DNA from: JADLAT01 sp964348795
GTDB taxonomy: Bacteria > Pseudomonadota > Alphaproteobacteria > Micavibrionales > Micavibrionaceae
Assembly (NCBI GenBank): GCA_964348795.1
Contig: CAYGDY010000003.1
Span: 1-64,000 of the forward strand
DNA: 64,000 nucleotides
Reading direction: 5' to 3'
The translations under genes and the position numbers were made by a program. Under the pieces are notes generated by a model, which was given only the letters and a program-made list of their open reading frames with translations, was not told where the DNA came from and made no database searches. Positions 32,718 through 42,141 of the stretch are shown here, piece by piece (the stretch's first letter is position 1; every line of letters starts with the position of its first letter).

Positions 32718-33338
32718 CTAAGAAACGGGGACCTCGATCCGGACAGGGAGATCCGCCGCAATCGGCTCATCATCAAGCATTTCTATCATCCCTGTCGGCT
32801 GGACCGCAAAATTGGCGATAAACAGGGCATTGGAATAAAATACAACAGCATCACACAGATAAAACCCTTTCTCGTTCATGCCCTCGAAAGAGGCTGGCCG
32901 GATTGTCCCTTCGATCACAGAGCGCGTGGTATCATCCATCAAAACCGGCATGTTGGGGTCACTCATGTTCTCGGCCACATAAAACGGCCCTTCTTCCCCG
33001 CGCACAAAGAAACAGAAAAAGCGCAAATATTCCAGAATATTGGACTCTGTAATCCGGATAGGGGCTTTCGCATTCACCTCATGGATCGGCGGCGATGTCC
33101 CGTTCAAACGGAACAGGTTTCCCTGATCCGTCAGATAGTACAAATTCAGCTTCTGGTTTGTCCAGTTGGGGTCCCGCACCCGCACCAAGGCCACAGAATC
33201 ATAAAAAGGGAGCATCCGCCAATGGACCTGCGTGCTCTCGGGCGCAACACGATACTTGCCATCGACAGGATTGATCTGATCCAAAAAACCGGCCAATTCA
33301 TCACCCTGAACGGGGTTCCAATTATTATCGTGATACAT
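32718..33338 (-). CDS. Hypothetical protein upstream of gdh
   Basis: 206 residues, soluble, no signal peptide. Conserved-looking blocks: RMLPFYDSVALVRVRDPNW, LYYLTDQGNLFRLNGTSPPI, RFFCFFVRGEEGPFYVAENM and a C-terminal FYSNALFIANFAVQPTGMIEM. I do not recognise a family. The reading frame overlaps the extended (rejected) start of gdh, but sits 70 bp before the preferred start. The nusG gene lies upstream with 128 bp between. Confidence 0.6.
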   Translation of the reverse strand: MYHDNNWNPVQGDELAGFLDQINPVDGKYRVAPESTQVHWRMLPFYDSVALVRVRDPNWTNQKLNLYYLTDQGNLFRLNGTSPPIHEVNAKAPIRITESNILEYLRFFCFFVRGEEGPFYVAENMSDPNMPVLMDDTTRSVIEGTIRPASFEGMNEKGFYLCDAVVFYSNALFIANFAVQPTGMIEMLDDEPIAADLPVRIEVPVS

Positions 33339-33466
33339 CAGACATCCTCAAAGTATATTCATCTCGAGACAAACGACAGTCAAAATTAGCCTATTTTGCC
33401 ACACTCTCCCGAAACCACAAGACATTTATATGTTGCGGCGCAGACCCTAGCTATAAACACAACACA

Positions 33467-34003
33467 TCAGGTCTTCTCAACCTGAGCATATTCCAGCTCG
33501 ACAGGCGTGGCCCGTCCAAAAATAGAAACAGAAATCTTGAGGCGTGCCTTTTCTTCATCCACTTCCTCGACAACCCCGTTGAAGGAGGCAAACGGCCCGT
33601 CTGTGACTTTGACCTCTTCTCCAATTTCGTAGATAATGGAGGGACGTGGACTGTCAATCCCCTCTTGTACCTGCTTCAGGATCCGCATGGCTTCCCGCTC
33701 GGAAATTGCCACGGGCTTATTCCCGCCAGCGCCCAGAAACCCGCTGACCTTCGGGGTATCCTTGATCAGGTGCCAGACGTTGTCGTCCAGATCCAGTTTT
33801 GCCAGCACGTAGCCCGGGAAAAATTTCCTCTCGGTATTCACCCGTTGCCCGCGCTTGACTTCCACGACTTCTTCGGTGGGGACTAAAATTTCCTCTATCT
33901 TGCTTTCCAGCCCTTGTTTCTGGGCCTTGTCCTTGATTGTCTCGGCTACTTTTTTCTCAAAGCCGGAATACACGTGAAGCACATACCATTTTGCGACTGA
34001 CAT
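33467..34003 (-). CDS. nusG: Transcription termination/antitermination protein NusG
   Basis: 178 residues. N-terminal NGN domain starts AKWYVLHVYSGFEKKVAE and contains KRGQRVNTERKFFPGYVLAKL and VSGFLGAGG. The C-terminal KOW domain reads EEVKVTDGPFASFNGVVEEVDEEK. It binds RNA polymerase and links it to Rho and ribosomes. secE lies 44 bp upstream. The usual downstream rplK-rplA-rplJ-rplL genes are absent; the next genes on the strand are an unknown protein and gdh. Confidence 0.97.
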   Translation of the reverse strand: MSVAKWYVLHVYSGFEKKVAETIKDKAQKQGLESKIEEILVPTEEVVEVKRGQRVNTERKFFPGYVLAKLDLDDNVWHLIKDTPKVSGFLGAGGNKPVAISEREAMRILKQVQEGIDSPRPSIIYEIGEEVKVTDGPFASFNGVVEEVDEEKARLKISVSIFGRATPVELEYAQVEKT

Positions 34004-34047
34004 TTTTTTCCTCTTACCCTAACCGTTTTTTCCAATACCCTTAAAAC

Positions 34048-34245
34048 CTATAGCCCCAGACGCATAATCTGGTGCACGATATAGGCAATCGCCTGATCGG
34101 CCGTAAACAAAAACACCGAAGCCACAAAAACCATAATAAAAACCGCGATCGTCCCCACCGTTGTTTCATTCCGCGAAGGCCACGTGATGCGTTTGGCCTC
34201 GCTCCGCACCTGTTTGAAAAACGCAATAGGGCCTGTTTTTGCCAT
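34048..34245 (-). CDS. secE: Preprotein translocase subunit SecE
   Basis: 65 residues with one C-terminal transmembrane helix (GTIAVFIMVFVASVFLFTAD) preceded by RSEAKRITWPSRNETT, the SecE signature. The start at 34245 has AAGGAA 8 nt upstream; upstream extension is noise. It is the minimal single-span bacterial form. It precedes nusG as usual, but no tRNA-Trp or tuf gene was found upstream. Confidence 0.96.
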   Translation of the reverse strand: MAKTGPIAFFKQVRSEAKRITWPSRNETTVGTIAVFIMVFVASVFLFTADQAIAYIVHQIMRLGL

Positions 34246-34419
34246 GGTGTGTTCCTTTTTTACATCCATTAACCCACCAAGGGTTCGGGAAGCGCTTCCA
34301 CGCTTTATACGAACCACAATGTGAGGGATAGGACTTCATAGCCCAAACAGAAGGAAAAAAAAAGCAAAAAATGAATGGCAACCGGATTTTTAGGAAATAA
34401 TGACACCGCACGCTTTGAT

Positions 34420-36378
34420 TTATGCCTGTTCCAGAGAAATCTCCCCTGTCAAATCAGATGTTGCCATTGTGACTGACTTCCCTTTGAGACTGAGGTTTGG
34501 TGCATAATGTCCACGAATCCCCAGCGCACAGGTTCTTTGTTTCACATAGGCCTCCACCTCATGAGCCAGTTGCGCACCCTCAAATGCGTGCGTCAAGTTA
34601 TTCCGGAGTTTTTCCAAAGACCCTGCCATCTCACACGCAATGGCTTTGATATCCTGCTCAAGTCCTTCGATATACTTTTCTTTGACGGTGTCCTTGACCC
34701 CGACAAAAGAGGCCCCATCATGGATCATCTGTAATTTTTGGGTTTTTTGGACCAAGTCCTCCGCCATCACCCCAAGGGAAGCATTTTTCCAGAACAACGC
34801 CGGTTTTTCCAGAGGTGGTTTATAGGTTTTGACACCGGACATCTCCTGATTTCCACGATACGCCGATAAAAATGCAGGTCCCACAAGATCGTCCCCCGCC
34901 ATCAGTGCAGTGAGGACATCCTCGTCATTATGAGAATTTAGGCCTGCATCGGAAAGGGTCTGACGTACCGCCTGGACCTCTTGCGGGTCCACACGGTCCG
35001 CCGGCCGTCCCTCATACCGCTTTTGTCTTGTCCGCTCCTCCACCATGGCAATCACGCTTTCGCGGGGCGGGTTTTGGCTGTACCCGTTTTTCCCCAGTAC
35101 ATAATCGGAAAACCCCGGGCCAAAAACCTTGTAGGGCTTGCGGCCAAATCGTTGGGGATTTTCGCCCTGTTCATTATAAAACCAGTTCAGCAAGGCCTGC
35201 TTTGCCACAATATCGGATGTCGGGGTGACTTTTTCCAAATGCCCCAGATCAACCGTCACACGCGGAATTTCCGCCAGCGTCCCTTCGAGGGCCTTTTTAA
35301 TCGTTTTTTCATCCGCTTTGTTTTGATACAATTCCTTGATATTGTTCAAAAGTGTCGTGGCCATCCCGCCCGGCAGGCCCGCCTTGACAATCGCTTTTTG
35401 GATACCGGCATCATAGGCCAGTTCGTAGGGTGCATGGCGCGCCCGCGTTTCAAGTTCCAGATCCGTCAATTCAGCCAGCGCCTGCCCGTCCATTTCCGGC
35501 ATTCTGTTTTTGATCTCGGGATCATCCGAATGTTCCATCAGCCAAAGAATGTCCTGCACGGACGGTTGCCCCACCCAGTCCGACATCCCGTCCACGGCCA
35601 CATCCAGCGAATCAATCCCCGCCTTGATGGCAGACAGCATCGTGGCCTGCGCCTGCCCGCCCGTAGCATGCATATGAAGCGTGAGTGGCACGTCAGGATG
35701 CTTCGCCTTGATGGCCCGCACCATATACTCTGCGTCCTCAGGGCGCATAATTCCCGCCATATCCTTGAAACAGATCTCATCGGCCCCCGCCGCACGGTAC
35801 GTGTCAGCCAGTTCCACATAAAATTGGGGATCCCGATACGTTTTGCCCAGCTTGTCATCCCGTGCTTGTTGGGAGGGCGCATAAGACATCGCGACTTGCA
35901 CCCGCACATTCCGGCCCTGCGCCTGTAATTCTTTTTTGGTAGACAGCACCGTTTCCAGATTTTGCAGGTTATTGGTGGCATCAAACGCCCGAATCAGGGT
36001 GATTTGATCGTCCCGCGTCATCACCTCCATTTCCAGCTTGATCGCCTCATCGGAAAAAATACGCCGCCCATTACCCGCCTGTCCGCGCATCAGCATCATC
36101 CGGTCCACCCCTTGGGCCGCCTCGGACAGAGGTTTCAAACCCTGCTCAAACGGATGCTCGCCTTTAAAACGGACTGGCACCTCCAGTTGCGTACCACCCC
36201 AGATTTCAACACCCGAAAAACCCGCTTTCACGGCCAGTTTTGTTCTCTCCACATTCGTCTCCACGGGAACACGCCCGCCAACCAGAGACTGGTTGGAATC
36301 CCGTAACAGATAGTTCAATCTGACGGGTCTGGATTGTGCCGAAACAGGATGCGCCTGCGAGAGATCAGAGAGATACAT
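34420..36378 (-). CDS. Carboxyltransferase-type protein related to pyruvate carboxylase / oxaloacetate decarboxylase alpha, lacking a biotin domain
   Basis: 652 residues. The N-terminal ~460 match HMGL-like/PYC_OADA carboxyltransferase domains: RDSNQSLVGGRVP, GFSGVEIWGG, EICFKDMAGIMRPEDA (catalytic Lys), LHMHATGGQ (Zn-binding His) and GLPGGMATTLLNNIKELYQ. The usual Asp after LH(T/M)H is replaced by Ala. The C-terminal ~190 residues are charged and helical and contain no biotinyl motif (no AMKM). So this cannot carry biotin itself and would need a separate carrier, or it has another use. The start at MYLSDLS (36378) is preferred to 36402. It has its own promoter upstream. Confidence 0.85.
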   Translation of the reverse strand: MYLSDLSQAHPVSAQSRPVRLNYLLRDSNQSLVGGRVPVETNVERTKLAVKAGFSGVEIWGGTQLEVPVRFKGEHPFEQGLKPLSEAAQGVDRMMLMRGQAGNGRRIFSDEAIKLEMEVMTRDDQITLIRAFDATNNLQNLETVLSTKKELQAQGRNVRVQVAMSYAPSQQARDDKLGKTYRDPQFYVELADTYRAAGADEICFKDMAGIMRPEDAEYMVRAIKAKHPDVPLTLHMHATGGQAQATMLSAIKAGIDSLDVAVDGMSDWVGQPSVQDILWLMEHSDDPEIKNRMPEMDGQALAELTDLELETRARHAPYELAYDAGIQKAIVKAGLPGGMATTLLNNIKELYQNKADEKTIKKALEGTLAEIPRVTVDLGHLEKVTPTSDIVAKQALLNWFYNEQGENPQRFGRKPYKVFGPGFSDYVLGKNGYSQNPPRESVIAMVEERTRQKRYEGRPADRVDPQEVQAVRQTLSDAGLNSHNDEDVLTALMAGDDLVGPAFLSAYRGNQEMSGVKTYKPPLEKPALFWKNASLGVMAEDLVQKTQKLQMIHDGASFVGVKDTVKEKYIEGLEQDIKAIACEMAGSLEKLRNNLTHAFEGAQLAHEVEAYVKQRTCALGIRGHYAPNLSLKGKSVTMATSDLTGEISLEQA

Positions 36379-36456
36379 GATAACAAAAACTTTCCGAAAC
36401 AAGAAATTTTATAACTATTTTATGGATTTATTTATACTATACGTGCATTTTCCTTT

Positions 36457-36486
36457 GTAATAAGCCAGACAATATACGCTCGTCAA
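36457..36486 (-). promoter_or_regulatory. Candidate promoter for the carboxyltransferase gene
   Basis: On the minus strand: -35 TTGACG (36486-36481), 18-bp spacer, -10 TATTAC (36462-36457), about 80 bp before the start. Confidence 0.45.
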
Positions 36487-36593
36487 CAAGAAGATGTTGT
36501 GCAGTGCCATACCCAAAACTATACGGCGCAAAGGTAAAGAAATTTTTAAAATCCTTCTTGTGCGCGTCCCGTTTTGTGTGTTAGCGTTCCCCC

Positions 36594-36737
36594 ATGATTG
36601 GTGAACTTTTCAATAGCATGGTCAACGAAGTGATCGGGGATGATCCGGAAAACCGGAGAATCGCAGGACTGCCCTACAAGGCGGCAAAAATGGACGCGGG
36701 CCTTGACCTTCTGGCTTTTGACCTGAATATTCTCTGA
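36594..36737 (+). CDS. Possible small protein of 47 residues
   Basis: Starts MIGELFNSMVNEVIGDDPEN and ends LDLLAFDLNIL. The sequence is balanced and helical in appearance, but has no recognised domain. It is in a gap between divergent genes, ending 3 bp before the convergent MATE stop. There is no strong ribosome site. Reported because otherwise the stretch would be empty. Confidence 0.35.
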   Translation: MIGELFNSMVNEVIGDDPENRRIAGLPYKAAKMDAGLDLLAFDLNIL

Positions 36738-36740
36738 TTT

Positions 36741-38123
36741 TTACGACGCGCTGTGAACAAGGCATCGCCTTGCACTCAGCAGGTGCGCCCCGATCCCCGA
36801 CAGCACATTCACCAGCGCCAGCGCGCACACAATCCCGAAAACACCCCCGATTTGACCACCGATATACACGGCAGGCACCGTGAACACGAAAGATTTCATA
36901 AAGATCAGGACAAAAGCATCCCGAGGCTTTCCCATGGCATTCAAGGCCGAAGACCAGCCAAAGACCAGATTCCCAAACCCGTAGGATACCGGAACAATCC
37001 ATAAAAACAGACTGACTGTATGCACAACCTGCAGGTCCGTTGAAAAATTCCGCCCAATCAGCCCTGCGCTAAGGCCCAGTATAACGGCAACCAACACAGA
37101 CCAGAACAGATTAAACCCGATGGCCAGTACAATGGTTTTTTCAACGCGGCCATACTGTCCGGCGCCCCAGTTCTGGCCTATAATCGGGGCCATTCCGATC
37201 GAAAGCGCCAATACCAGCAAAAAAGCAAAGGCCTCCACCCGCGTGACAACACCATACGCCGCCACAGCCTCACTGCCATAATGGGACAACATCGCCAAAA
37301 TAATAGCATTGGCGGCGGGCTGGATTATATTGGCAAGGCCAGCGGGAATAGCAATCACCAGCAGGCGGCGCATTGAATCCCCGAATACAGGCCAGTGCCA
37401 TCCATCCACCGCCACCAGCTTTTTCTTCACAATCAACACATAAAGAGCAACAACCAGACCCACACTATAGGCCACCAAGGTTGCCACCGCCGCGCCCAAA
37501 ACCCCCAGAGCCGGAAAGCCGAACCATCCGAAAATCAACACCGGATCCAGCACCACATTGATCGTCGCAATGCCCATCATGATCATGGCAGGCAAGGCCG
37601 TATCCCCCGCCGCCCGCATCGCGGAATTGGCATTGACCGGAAGGGACAGCACCACAGACGCCAGCAACCAAAGGGGCATGTACTCCGCGATAGCGGGGTA
37701 GGTCGTCTCATCTGCCCCGAGCATAAAAAACAAAGGTTTGAGACATAAAAACGTGCCCAGCGCAATCATGGCAGACACACAAAACGCCATCATCATCCCG
37801 TGCAGAACCACGCGACGGGTATCTTCCAGATCTCTGGCCCCGATCAGACGGGAAATGACAGAAGACAACGCGATGTTGATTCCAAAAACAAGGTGGCTGA
37901 TGAGCATCGTCACGGGAAAGGTAAAACTGATCCCTGCCAGAACTTTGGTATCCCGCATCAGGGAGATAAAATACGTATTAGCCAGTTGTCCCGAAATCAC
38001 CGCCAGCAAGCCCCATATCATAGGGAGAGTCATCCGCACCAGGTGACCCGCCACAGGACCTGTGGTCAAATCCCCCTTATGGGCGTAGGGCAAGGGCTTA
38101 TCGCGGGAAGAGTCTTGTGTCAT
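36741..38123 (-). CDS. MATE family multidrug / toxic compound efflux transporter
   Basis: 460 residues with 12 predicted membrane helices and the two-fold MATE repeat. The first half has MIWGLLAVISGQLANTYFI and LISHLVFGINIALSSVISRL; the second has AIPAGLANIIQPAANAIILA and GMAPIIGQNWGAGQ, the MATE loop signature. It is probably driven by Na+ or H+ and the substrate is unknown. It is separated from tlpA by ~66 bp on the same strand. Confidence 0.93.
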   Translation of the reverse strand: MTQDSSRDKPLPYAHKGDLTTGPVAGHLVRMTLPMIWGLLAVISGQLANTYFISLMRDTKVLAGISFTFPVTMLISHLVFGINIALSSVISRLIGARDLEDTRRVVLHGMMMAFCVSAMIALGTFLCLKPLFFMLGADETTYPAIAEYMPLWLLASVVLSLPVNANSAMRAAGDTALPAMIMMGIATINVVLDPVLIFGWFGFPALGVLGAAVATLVAYSVGLVVALYVLIVKKKLVAVDGWHWPVFGDSMRRLLVIAIPAGLANIIQPAANAIILAMLSHYGSEAVAAYGVVTRVEAFAFLLVLALSIGMAPIIGQNWGAGQYGRVEKTIVLAIGFNLFWSVLVAVILGLSAGLIGRNFSTDLQVVHTVSLFLWIVPVSYGFGNLVFGWSSALNAMGKPRDAFVLIFMKSFVFTVPAVYIGGQIGGVFGIVCALALVNVLSGIGAHLLSARRCLVHSAS

Positions 38124-38189
38124 GGCTCCGTATGCATACGCTCAAGCATGCCGTTTGTGCAAGGGGCATGACGCACAAAATTCATTTTC

Positions 38190-38753
38190 TCACCGAGAGG
38201 CCGAAATCTGTTTTTTCAATTCTGCTGGCTCCCAGTCTGCCCCTGCAATTTTATGGCGCATGATCTGCGCCTTGTCGATCACAATGGTTTCCGGTAGCTG
38301 AAAGGTCTGGAAGATCTTTTGCGTAACCGTCTGATCCCTGTCAAACGCCACAAAAACATTTTTTGGCATAACCCCCAAAGGCAGTTTGTTCACAAATGTT
38401 TGCATGGCAGGCTCGTCCATATCCGAAGATAAGGCGATCAAAACAACCTCATCGGGGAACGCGCGTGCTATATCAAGCAGGGCCGGAAATTCCTTCACGC
38501 AGGGTGGGCACCACGAAGCCCAGAAATTCAAAAGGATGATTTTATCCCGAAACATCTTGCTGTCATAACGTGTGCCATCCGGTGTTTGAAAAGAAAAAAC
38601 AGGTAACGATTCCCCTTCCGGCAACCTCTGGATGATACTCGCCGGCTGGACAATGACAGGCCGGGCAACCGGCGGCGCGCCGTGATCAAAATACAGCGTC
38701 AGCGCGTACGTCAACGCAGAAACACATAAAAACACGACAGCATTAAGCCGCAT
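38190..38753 (-). CDS. TlpA/ResA-like thiol-disulfide oxidoreductase
   Basis: 187 residues. An N-terminal anchor (MRLNAVVFLCVSALTYALTL) tethers a periplasmic thioredoxin domain. The active site is WCPPC in NFWASWCPPCVKEFPALL, and the cis-Pro is LPETIVID. It most likely reduces apocytochrome c cysteines before heme attachment, because it is the last gene of the resB-ccsA-tlpA operon. Its start overlaps the ccsA end by 11 bp. Confidence 0.88.
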   Translation of the reverse strand: MRLNAVVFLCVSALTYALTLYFDHGAPPVARPVIVQPASIIQRLPEGESLPVFSFQTPDGTRYDSKMFRDKIILLNFWASWCPPCVKEFPALLDIARAFPDEVVLIALSSDMDEPAMQTFVNKLPLGVMPKNVFVAFDRDQTVTQKIFQTFQLPETIVIDKAQIMRHKIAGADWEPAELKKQISASR

Positions 38754-40599
38754 GCAGACTCTCCTTCTTTTTCTGAAAACACACTGCGGCATAAAGGCCG
38801 CCAATCAAGACGAACTCCCCAGCACAAAACACCGCCAGCCCCCCCGCCAATCCGCTTGTAAAGCCATAGGAATGCAGACCCACGCCCAGAAGATTGACGC
38901 CAAACCATGATATCGCAACGATCACGTTGGTCAGGGCCATAACCACCAGAAACCCTGCAGGCCCCAACCGTCCGGTCAAGCGGCCATGCTGTGCCCAGAC
39001 CAGCCAGAGCACAATCAGCAAGGCGCCGTTTTCCTTGGGGTCCCACCCCCAAAAGCGCCCCCAGGACTGATCAGCCCAGATCCCGCCCAGCACCGTTCCC
39101 ACCGCCATAAAAGACAGCGCCGCCAGCGAGATCACATGCACAACTCTCTTCAGGTTTTCTTGCGGCATGAGGAGTGCAAAATGAGCCAGTACCGCTGTAA
39201 AAATACACACCGCATACCCGATTGTAATACAGATCACATGCGTCCCCAGCCAGAAATTGGTGTTCAGGACCGCCACCAGTACTTCAAGGGTATCGCCTTG
39301 CGGAAGGATCACAGGCGCCACCATCAAAAGGCCCGCCGCCGACATCATCCCCGATAAAAAGGCCAGACGCCCTGTTGCGCGCCTTCCAAACACCAGCGCA
39401 CATACGGCACAGATCACGCTCACAAATAACACCGATTCATAGAGCGTGCCCACAGGCGGACGCCCCAGAATATAAATCCGGCTGGCAATGGCAAGGCCAT
39501 GACCGGCAACCCCCAGCCATCCGGCTACAAAGCCCCAACGCGCCATGACCGGAAAGCAAAACAGGACAAAAGCCAGACCATAGAGCGCCACCACCCCCGT
39601 ATAGGGCTGAACAGTCCGGTAGATATTTTCTGTTTTCAGGCGGAAAGGATCCACCGCCAGACCCCCTTGGGCCATACTCTCTTTCCGCAACGCTTCAACG
39701 GACACATCCCATTGCCCTGCGTTGTGTTGCCGGTAGCTTTCCGCCACCGCCTGCCATTTGTCAAACAGACGTTCTGTCGCAGGAGAGCCATGACCGCCCA
39801 GAACAACCTCCCACGGCGTATACCATTGGTCCTTTGCACCGGAAGGGGGCGCAGACCACGAATCAGGGATCACCCGCAAAATTGTGTTATGGGCCCCGCC
39901 CATCCGGACATTGCGAATTTGGAATGCGGCCTGTGCCAACTGCAACTCCGACGGCGCATAGCGTTCGGGACGATCACCCTTTCGGGCAATCACCCGTTTG
40001 AGGTCCTTTTCCAGTTTTTTCTCCAAAGGCACAAGCGCCAAAAACGTCCACGGCGCTTTCAAAGCCGGATCATGATAGTGTTCCGGCAACACGATATCGA
40101 GCGGTAATAACAGCGAAAAGCTCCGCAATAACGCCAGATATTCCGTCACCTTGTCGTGAAGCGCGATCAGCGCCCTGTCCTGTGCCGTCCAGTCTTTTTC
40201 CTCCCCCTCCAGAAGAACAGCGACATGCGGCGCGGTTTGATCCAGCCCCGCCTTCAGTTCCAGAAAGCTATAAAGGTTTTTCCTGATCTTCAGCCCCAGT
40301 TGCGCCCGCACAAGAGGGTCCGGTATGGCAAAGATCTCTGTTTCTCCGGCCTGCGCGGGATCAAAGAGGCTCATGGCCAGCCATGCCATGGCTGACAAAG
40401 ACCCCAGATGATCCTGCCCCGCATAGGATTTGAGCTTCACCCGTGCAAAACTCCCCAGCGGTTTGATCCGCCCCTCGTCCAGAACGGGTAGCGTTTCAAA
40501 CACCTGCATCTCCCGCTTTTCAGAGATATGTTGCGCGGCAGACAACGCCGGATCACACAGCACACAGCACAAGACCGTCCACAAAACAAGCCACCTCAT
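38743..40599 (-). CDS. ccsA: Cytochrome c biogenesis protein CcsA/ResC (System II)
   Basis: 618 residues. An N-terminal signal-like segment is followed by a large periplasmic region (to ~residue 330) and then ~8 membrane helices. The tryptophan-rich heme-handling WWD motif is WGRFWGWDPKENGALL. It translocates and attaches heme to cytochrome c together with ResB. The start at 40599 overlaps the resB stop as ATGA. The large soluble N-terminal domain is an unusual extension compared with plain CcsA (~320-400 residues). Confidence 0.93.
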   Translation of the reverse strand: MRWLVLWTVLCCVLCDPALSAAQHISEKREMQVFETLPVLDEGRIKPLGSFARVKLKSYAGQDHLGSLSAMAWLAMSLFDPAQAGETEIFAIPDPLVRAQLGLKIRKNLYSFLELKAGLDQTAPHVAVLLEGEEKDWTAQDRALIALHDKVTEYLALLRSFSLLLPLDIVLPEHYHDPALKAPWTFLALVPLEKKLEKDLKRVIARKGDRPERYAPSELQLAQAAFQIRNVRMGGAHNTILRVIPDSWSAPPSGAKDQWYTPWEVVLGGHGSPATERLFDKWQAVAESYRQHNAGQWDVSVEALRKESMAQGGLAVDPFRLKTENIYRTVQPYTGVVALYGLAFVLFCFPVMARWGFVAGWLGVAGHGLAIASRIYILGRPPVGTLYESVLFVSVICAVCALVFGRRATGRLAFLSGMMSAAGLLMVAPVILPQGDTLEVLVAVLNTNFWLGTHVICITIGYAVCIFTAVLAHFALLMPQENLKRVVHVISLAALSFMAVGTVLGGIWADQSWGRFWGWDPKENGALLIVLWLVWAQHGRLTGRLGPAGFLVVMALTNVIVAISWFGVNLLGVGLHSYGFTSGLAGGLAVFCAGEFVLIGGLYAAVCFQKKKESLHAA

Positions 40600-41720
40600 A
40601 CCGCCCGTCTCCCGTTCCATACCATCAATACCAGATGCCAGAACAGCCCCAGCCCCATCAGGCCCGTACCAATATACGGGAACAAACGCCCCCGATTTTC
40701 CACCACAGCCAATATGGTCGCCTGAAAATCAGCCCCTTCCTCGAACGAGGATTGAAAGAACGTATAGCCCCGATAACGAAACGGCTTGTTCATTTCAATC
40801 CGGACAGGCCATTCCAGCCCCTGATCCTTGACGAGAAGATCGGATGTATAGGCCCTGGCCTTCTCCAGACCACTATAGGTCTGTTTCTCGAACGCCGTCA
40901 GCTTCACCGAAAACGGTAAGGGTCTTTGCGCCTTGCCAAAGACGATCTGGTAGGTATGCCCCCCTTTTTCAAAGGTCACGGGTTTGGGCATGCCCTCAAA
41001 GGCCATGTACACCCCATCCGCCGTTTTGGAGACTCCGTCCAGCGCGAAAGTCAGCCCTGTGAGATTGGCTTCCGGCTCCCTTTCAGGCGGACGGGACTGG
41101 AGTGCCATGTTCTGCGCCATCCCGCGATACGGCACATCGGGCGTATAGTCTTCTGTATCTGCCCGTTTTAAAATGCCGCAATTCTCGCACCATCCAACGA
41201 CCGTCAGCGTAAATGGCAGGGATGTCGCGTCCCACTGGGCAATATCGGCGTAGGGAAACTGGGCCCTGACACGCGCATCCTCGTACACGATCAGTTCGCG
41301 CTTATGATAATCGTACAGATAAGCCGATTCCGCCCCTTCGGGAATCACCATATAGGATTCGCGGGCTGTGAGAGCTGTCAGCAATCCCCCACACATCAAA
41401 ACCAAAGCGCCAAGATGGGCCAGAAGGACACCCGCCTTTTTCCACTGCCATTCACTTTTCAAAAGAAACTTGAGAAAAAGGCTCACCGTCAAAAACGCCA
41501 TCAATGTCCAGCCGCCCGGAACCGGCACAACACCTCCCAGCCAGATCACAACCGCGCTGAAAAACATCTTGCTGGCGCTGTAAAGCCCAATCCAGCGTTG
41601 CGCCACAGTGCCCGCCACCAGCACCATCATTAAAGGCGGCAGGAGAAAAAATACCATATTGGCAGAGGCCAGACCGTAAAGCCAGCGAGAGGGCGGGTAT
41701 TTCTGGAGCAGGTCCTTCAT
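40596..41720 (-). CDS. resB: Cytochrome c biogenesis protein ResB-like (System II)
   Basis: 374 residues. Membrane helices at the N-terminus (~16-110) are followed by a periplasmic domain and one C-terminal helix near 350-365 (GTGLMGLGLFWHLVLMV). Landmarks: LLAHLGALVLMCGGLLTA and RYRGYTFFQSSFEEG near the C-terminus, typical of ResB. The cysteines WCENC are conspicuous. ResB and CcsA form the heme-export complex. It is the first gene of the operon. Alphaproteobacteria generally use the Ccm System I instead. Confidence 0.87.
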   Translation of the reverse strand: MKDLLQKYPPSRWLYGLASANMVFFLLPPLMMVLVAGTVAQRWIGLYSASKMFFSAVVIWLGGVVPVPGGWTLMAFLTVSLFLKFLLKSEWQWKKAGVLLAHLGALVLMCGGLLTALTARESYMVIPEGAESAYLYDYHKRELIVYEDARVRAQFPYADIAQWDATSLPFTLTVVGWCENCGILKRADTEDYTPDVPYRGMAQNMALQSRPPEREPEANLTGLTFALDGVSKTADGVYMAFEGMPKPVTFEKGGHTYQIVFGKAQRPLPFSVKLTAFEKQTYSGLEKARAYTSDLLVKDQGLEWPVRIEMNKPFRYRGYTFFQSSFEEGADFQATILAVVENRGRLFPYIGTGLMGLGLFWHLVLMVWNGRRAV

Positions 41721-41906
41721 GGTCCTATGGACTATAACAAAGGCGGAACCGTTTCAACTGGTTTAGTCAAGAATTATAGCAGGCGCTTCCCATCACACCG
41801 ACACAAAGCGCTTTCCTGAAGTCATGACACAAACCCGATAAAACTTGAAATTTCTCAGAAATATGCTACGTTGCGTTATATATCAAAGAAATGGAGGGAA
41901 CATCCC

Positions 41907-42125
41907 ATGCTCAATCTAAACGAATTTGATACTGTTGCCGCTTCTGCAGGCGGATGTCAAACTACCGAGAATGTGAGAACAAAGGATGTTAATAAACTTA
42001 ACAATGGAGGCATTAATCAACGCATTATAGAGTTAAAACAACGCGCACAAGAATATGAAAAAAAAACAGGACACTCCTATTTCGAACACAAATATTATGA
42101 CAGTGATTTTTTATCACATGAGTAA
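41907..42125 (+). CDS. Small hypothetical protein with a double-Gly-like leader
   Basis: 72 residues. The ATG at 41907 has GGAGGG 8 nt upstream, a strong ribosome site. The N-terminus MLNLNEFDTVAASAGG resembles leader peptides cut after Gly-Gly. The mature part is charged (IIELKQRAQEYEKKTGHSYF) and has one cysteine. No transporter is adjacent. Function is unknown and the leader idea is tentative. Confidence 0.5.
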   Translation: MLNLNEFDTVAASAGGCQTTENVRTKDVNKLNNGGINQRIIELKQRAQEYEKKTGHSYFEHKYYDSDFLSHE

Positions 42126-42141
42126 TTTTCTTTCGTCTGCG

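Noticed and set aside
34271..34299. Hairpin AACCC/GGGTT and palindrome GGAAGCGCTTCC upstream of secE
   Set aside because: Short, without a known regulator or T-run. Too little to call a site.
34246..34419. tRNA-Trp expected upstream of secE
   Set aside because: Read on both strands; no cloverleaf or T-loop signature was found, and none elsewhere in the window.
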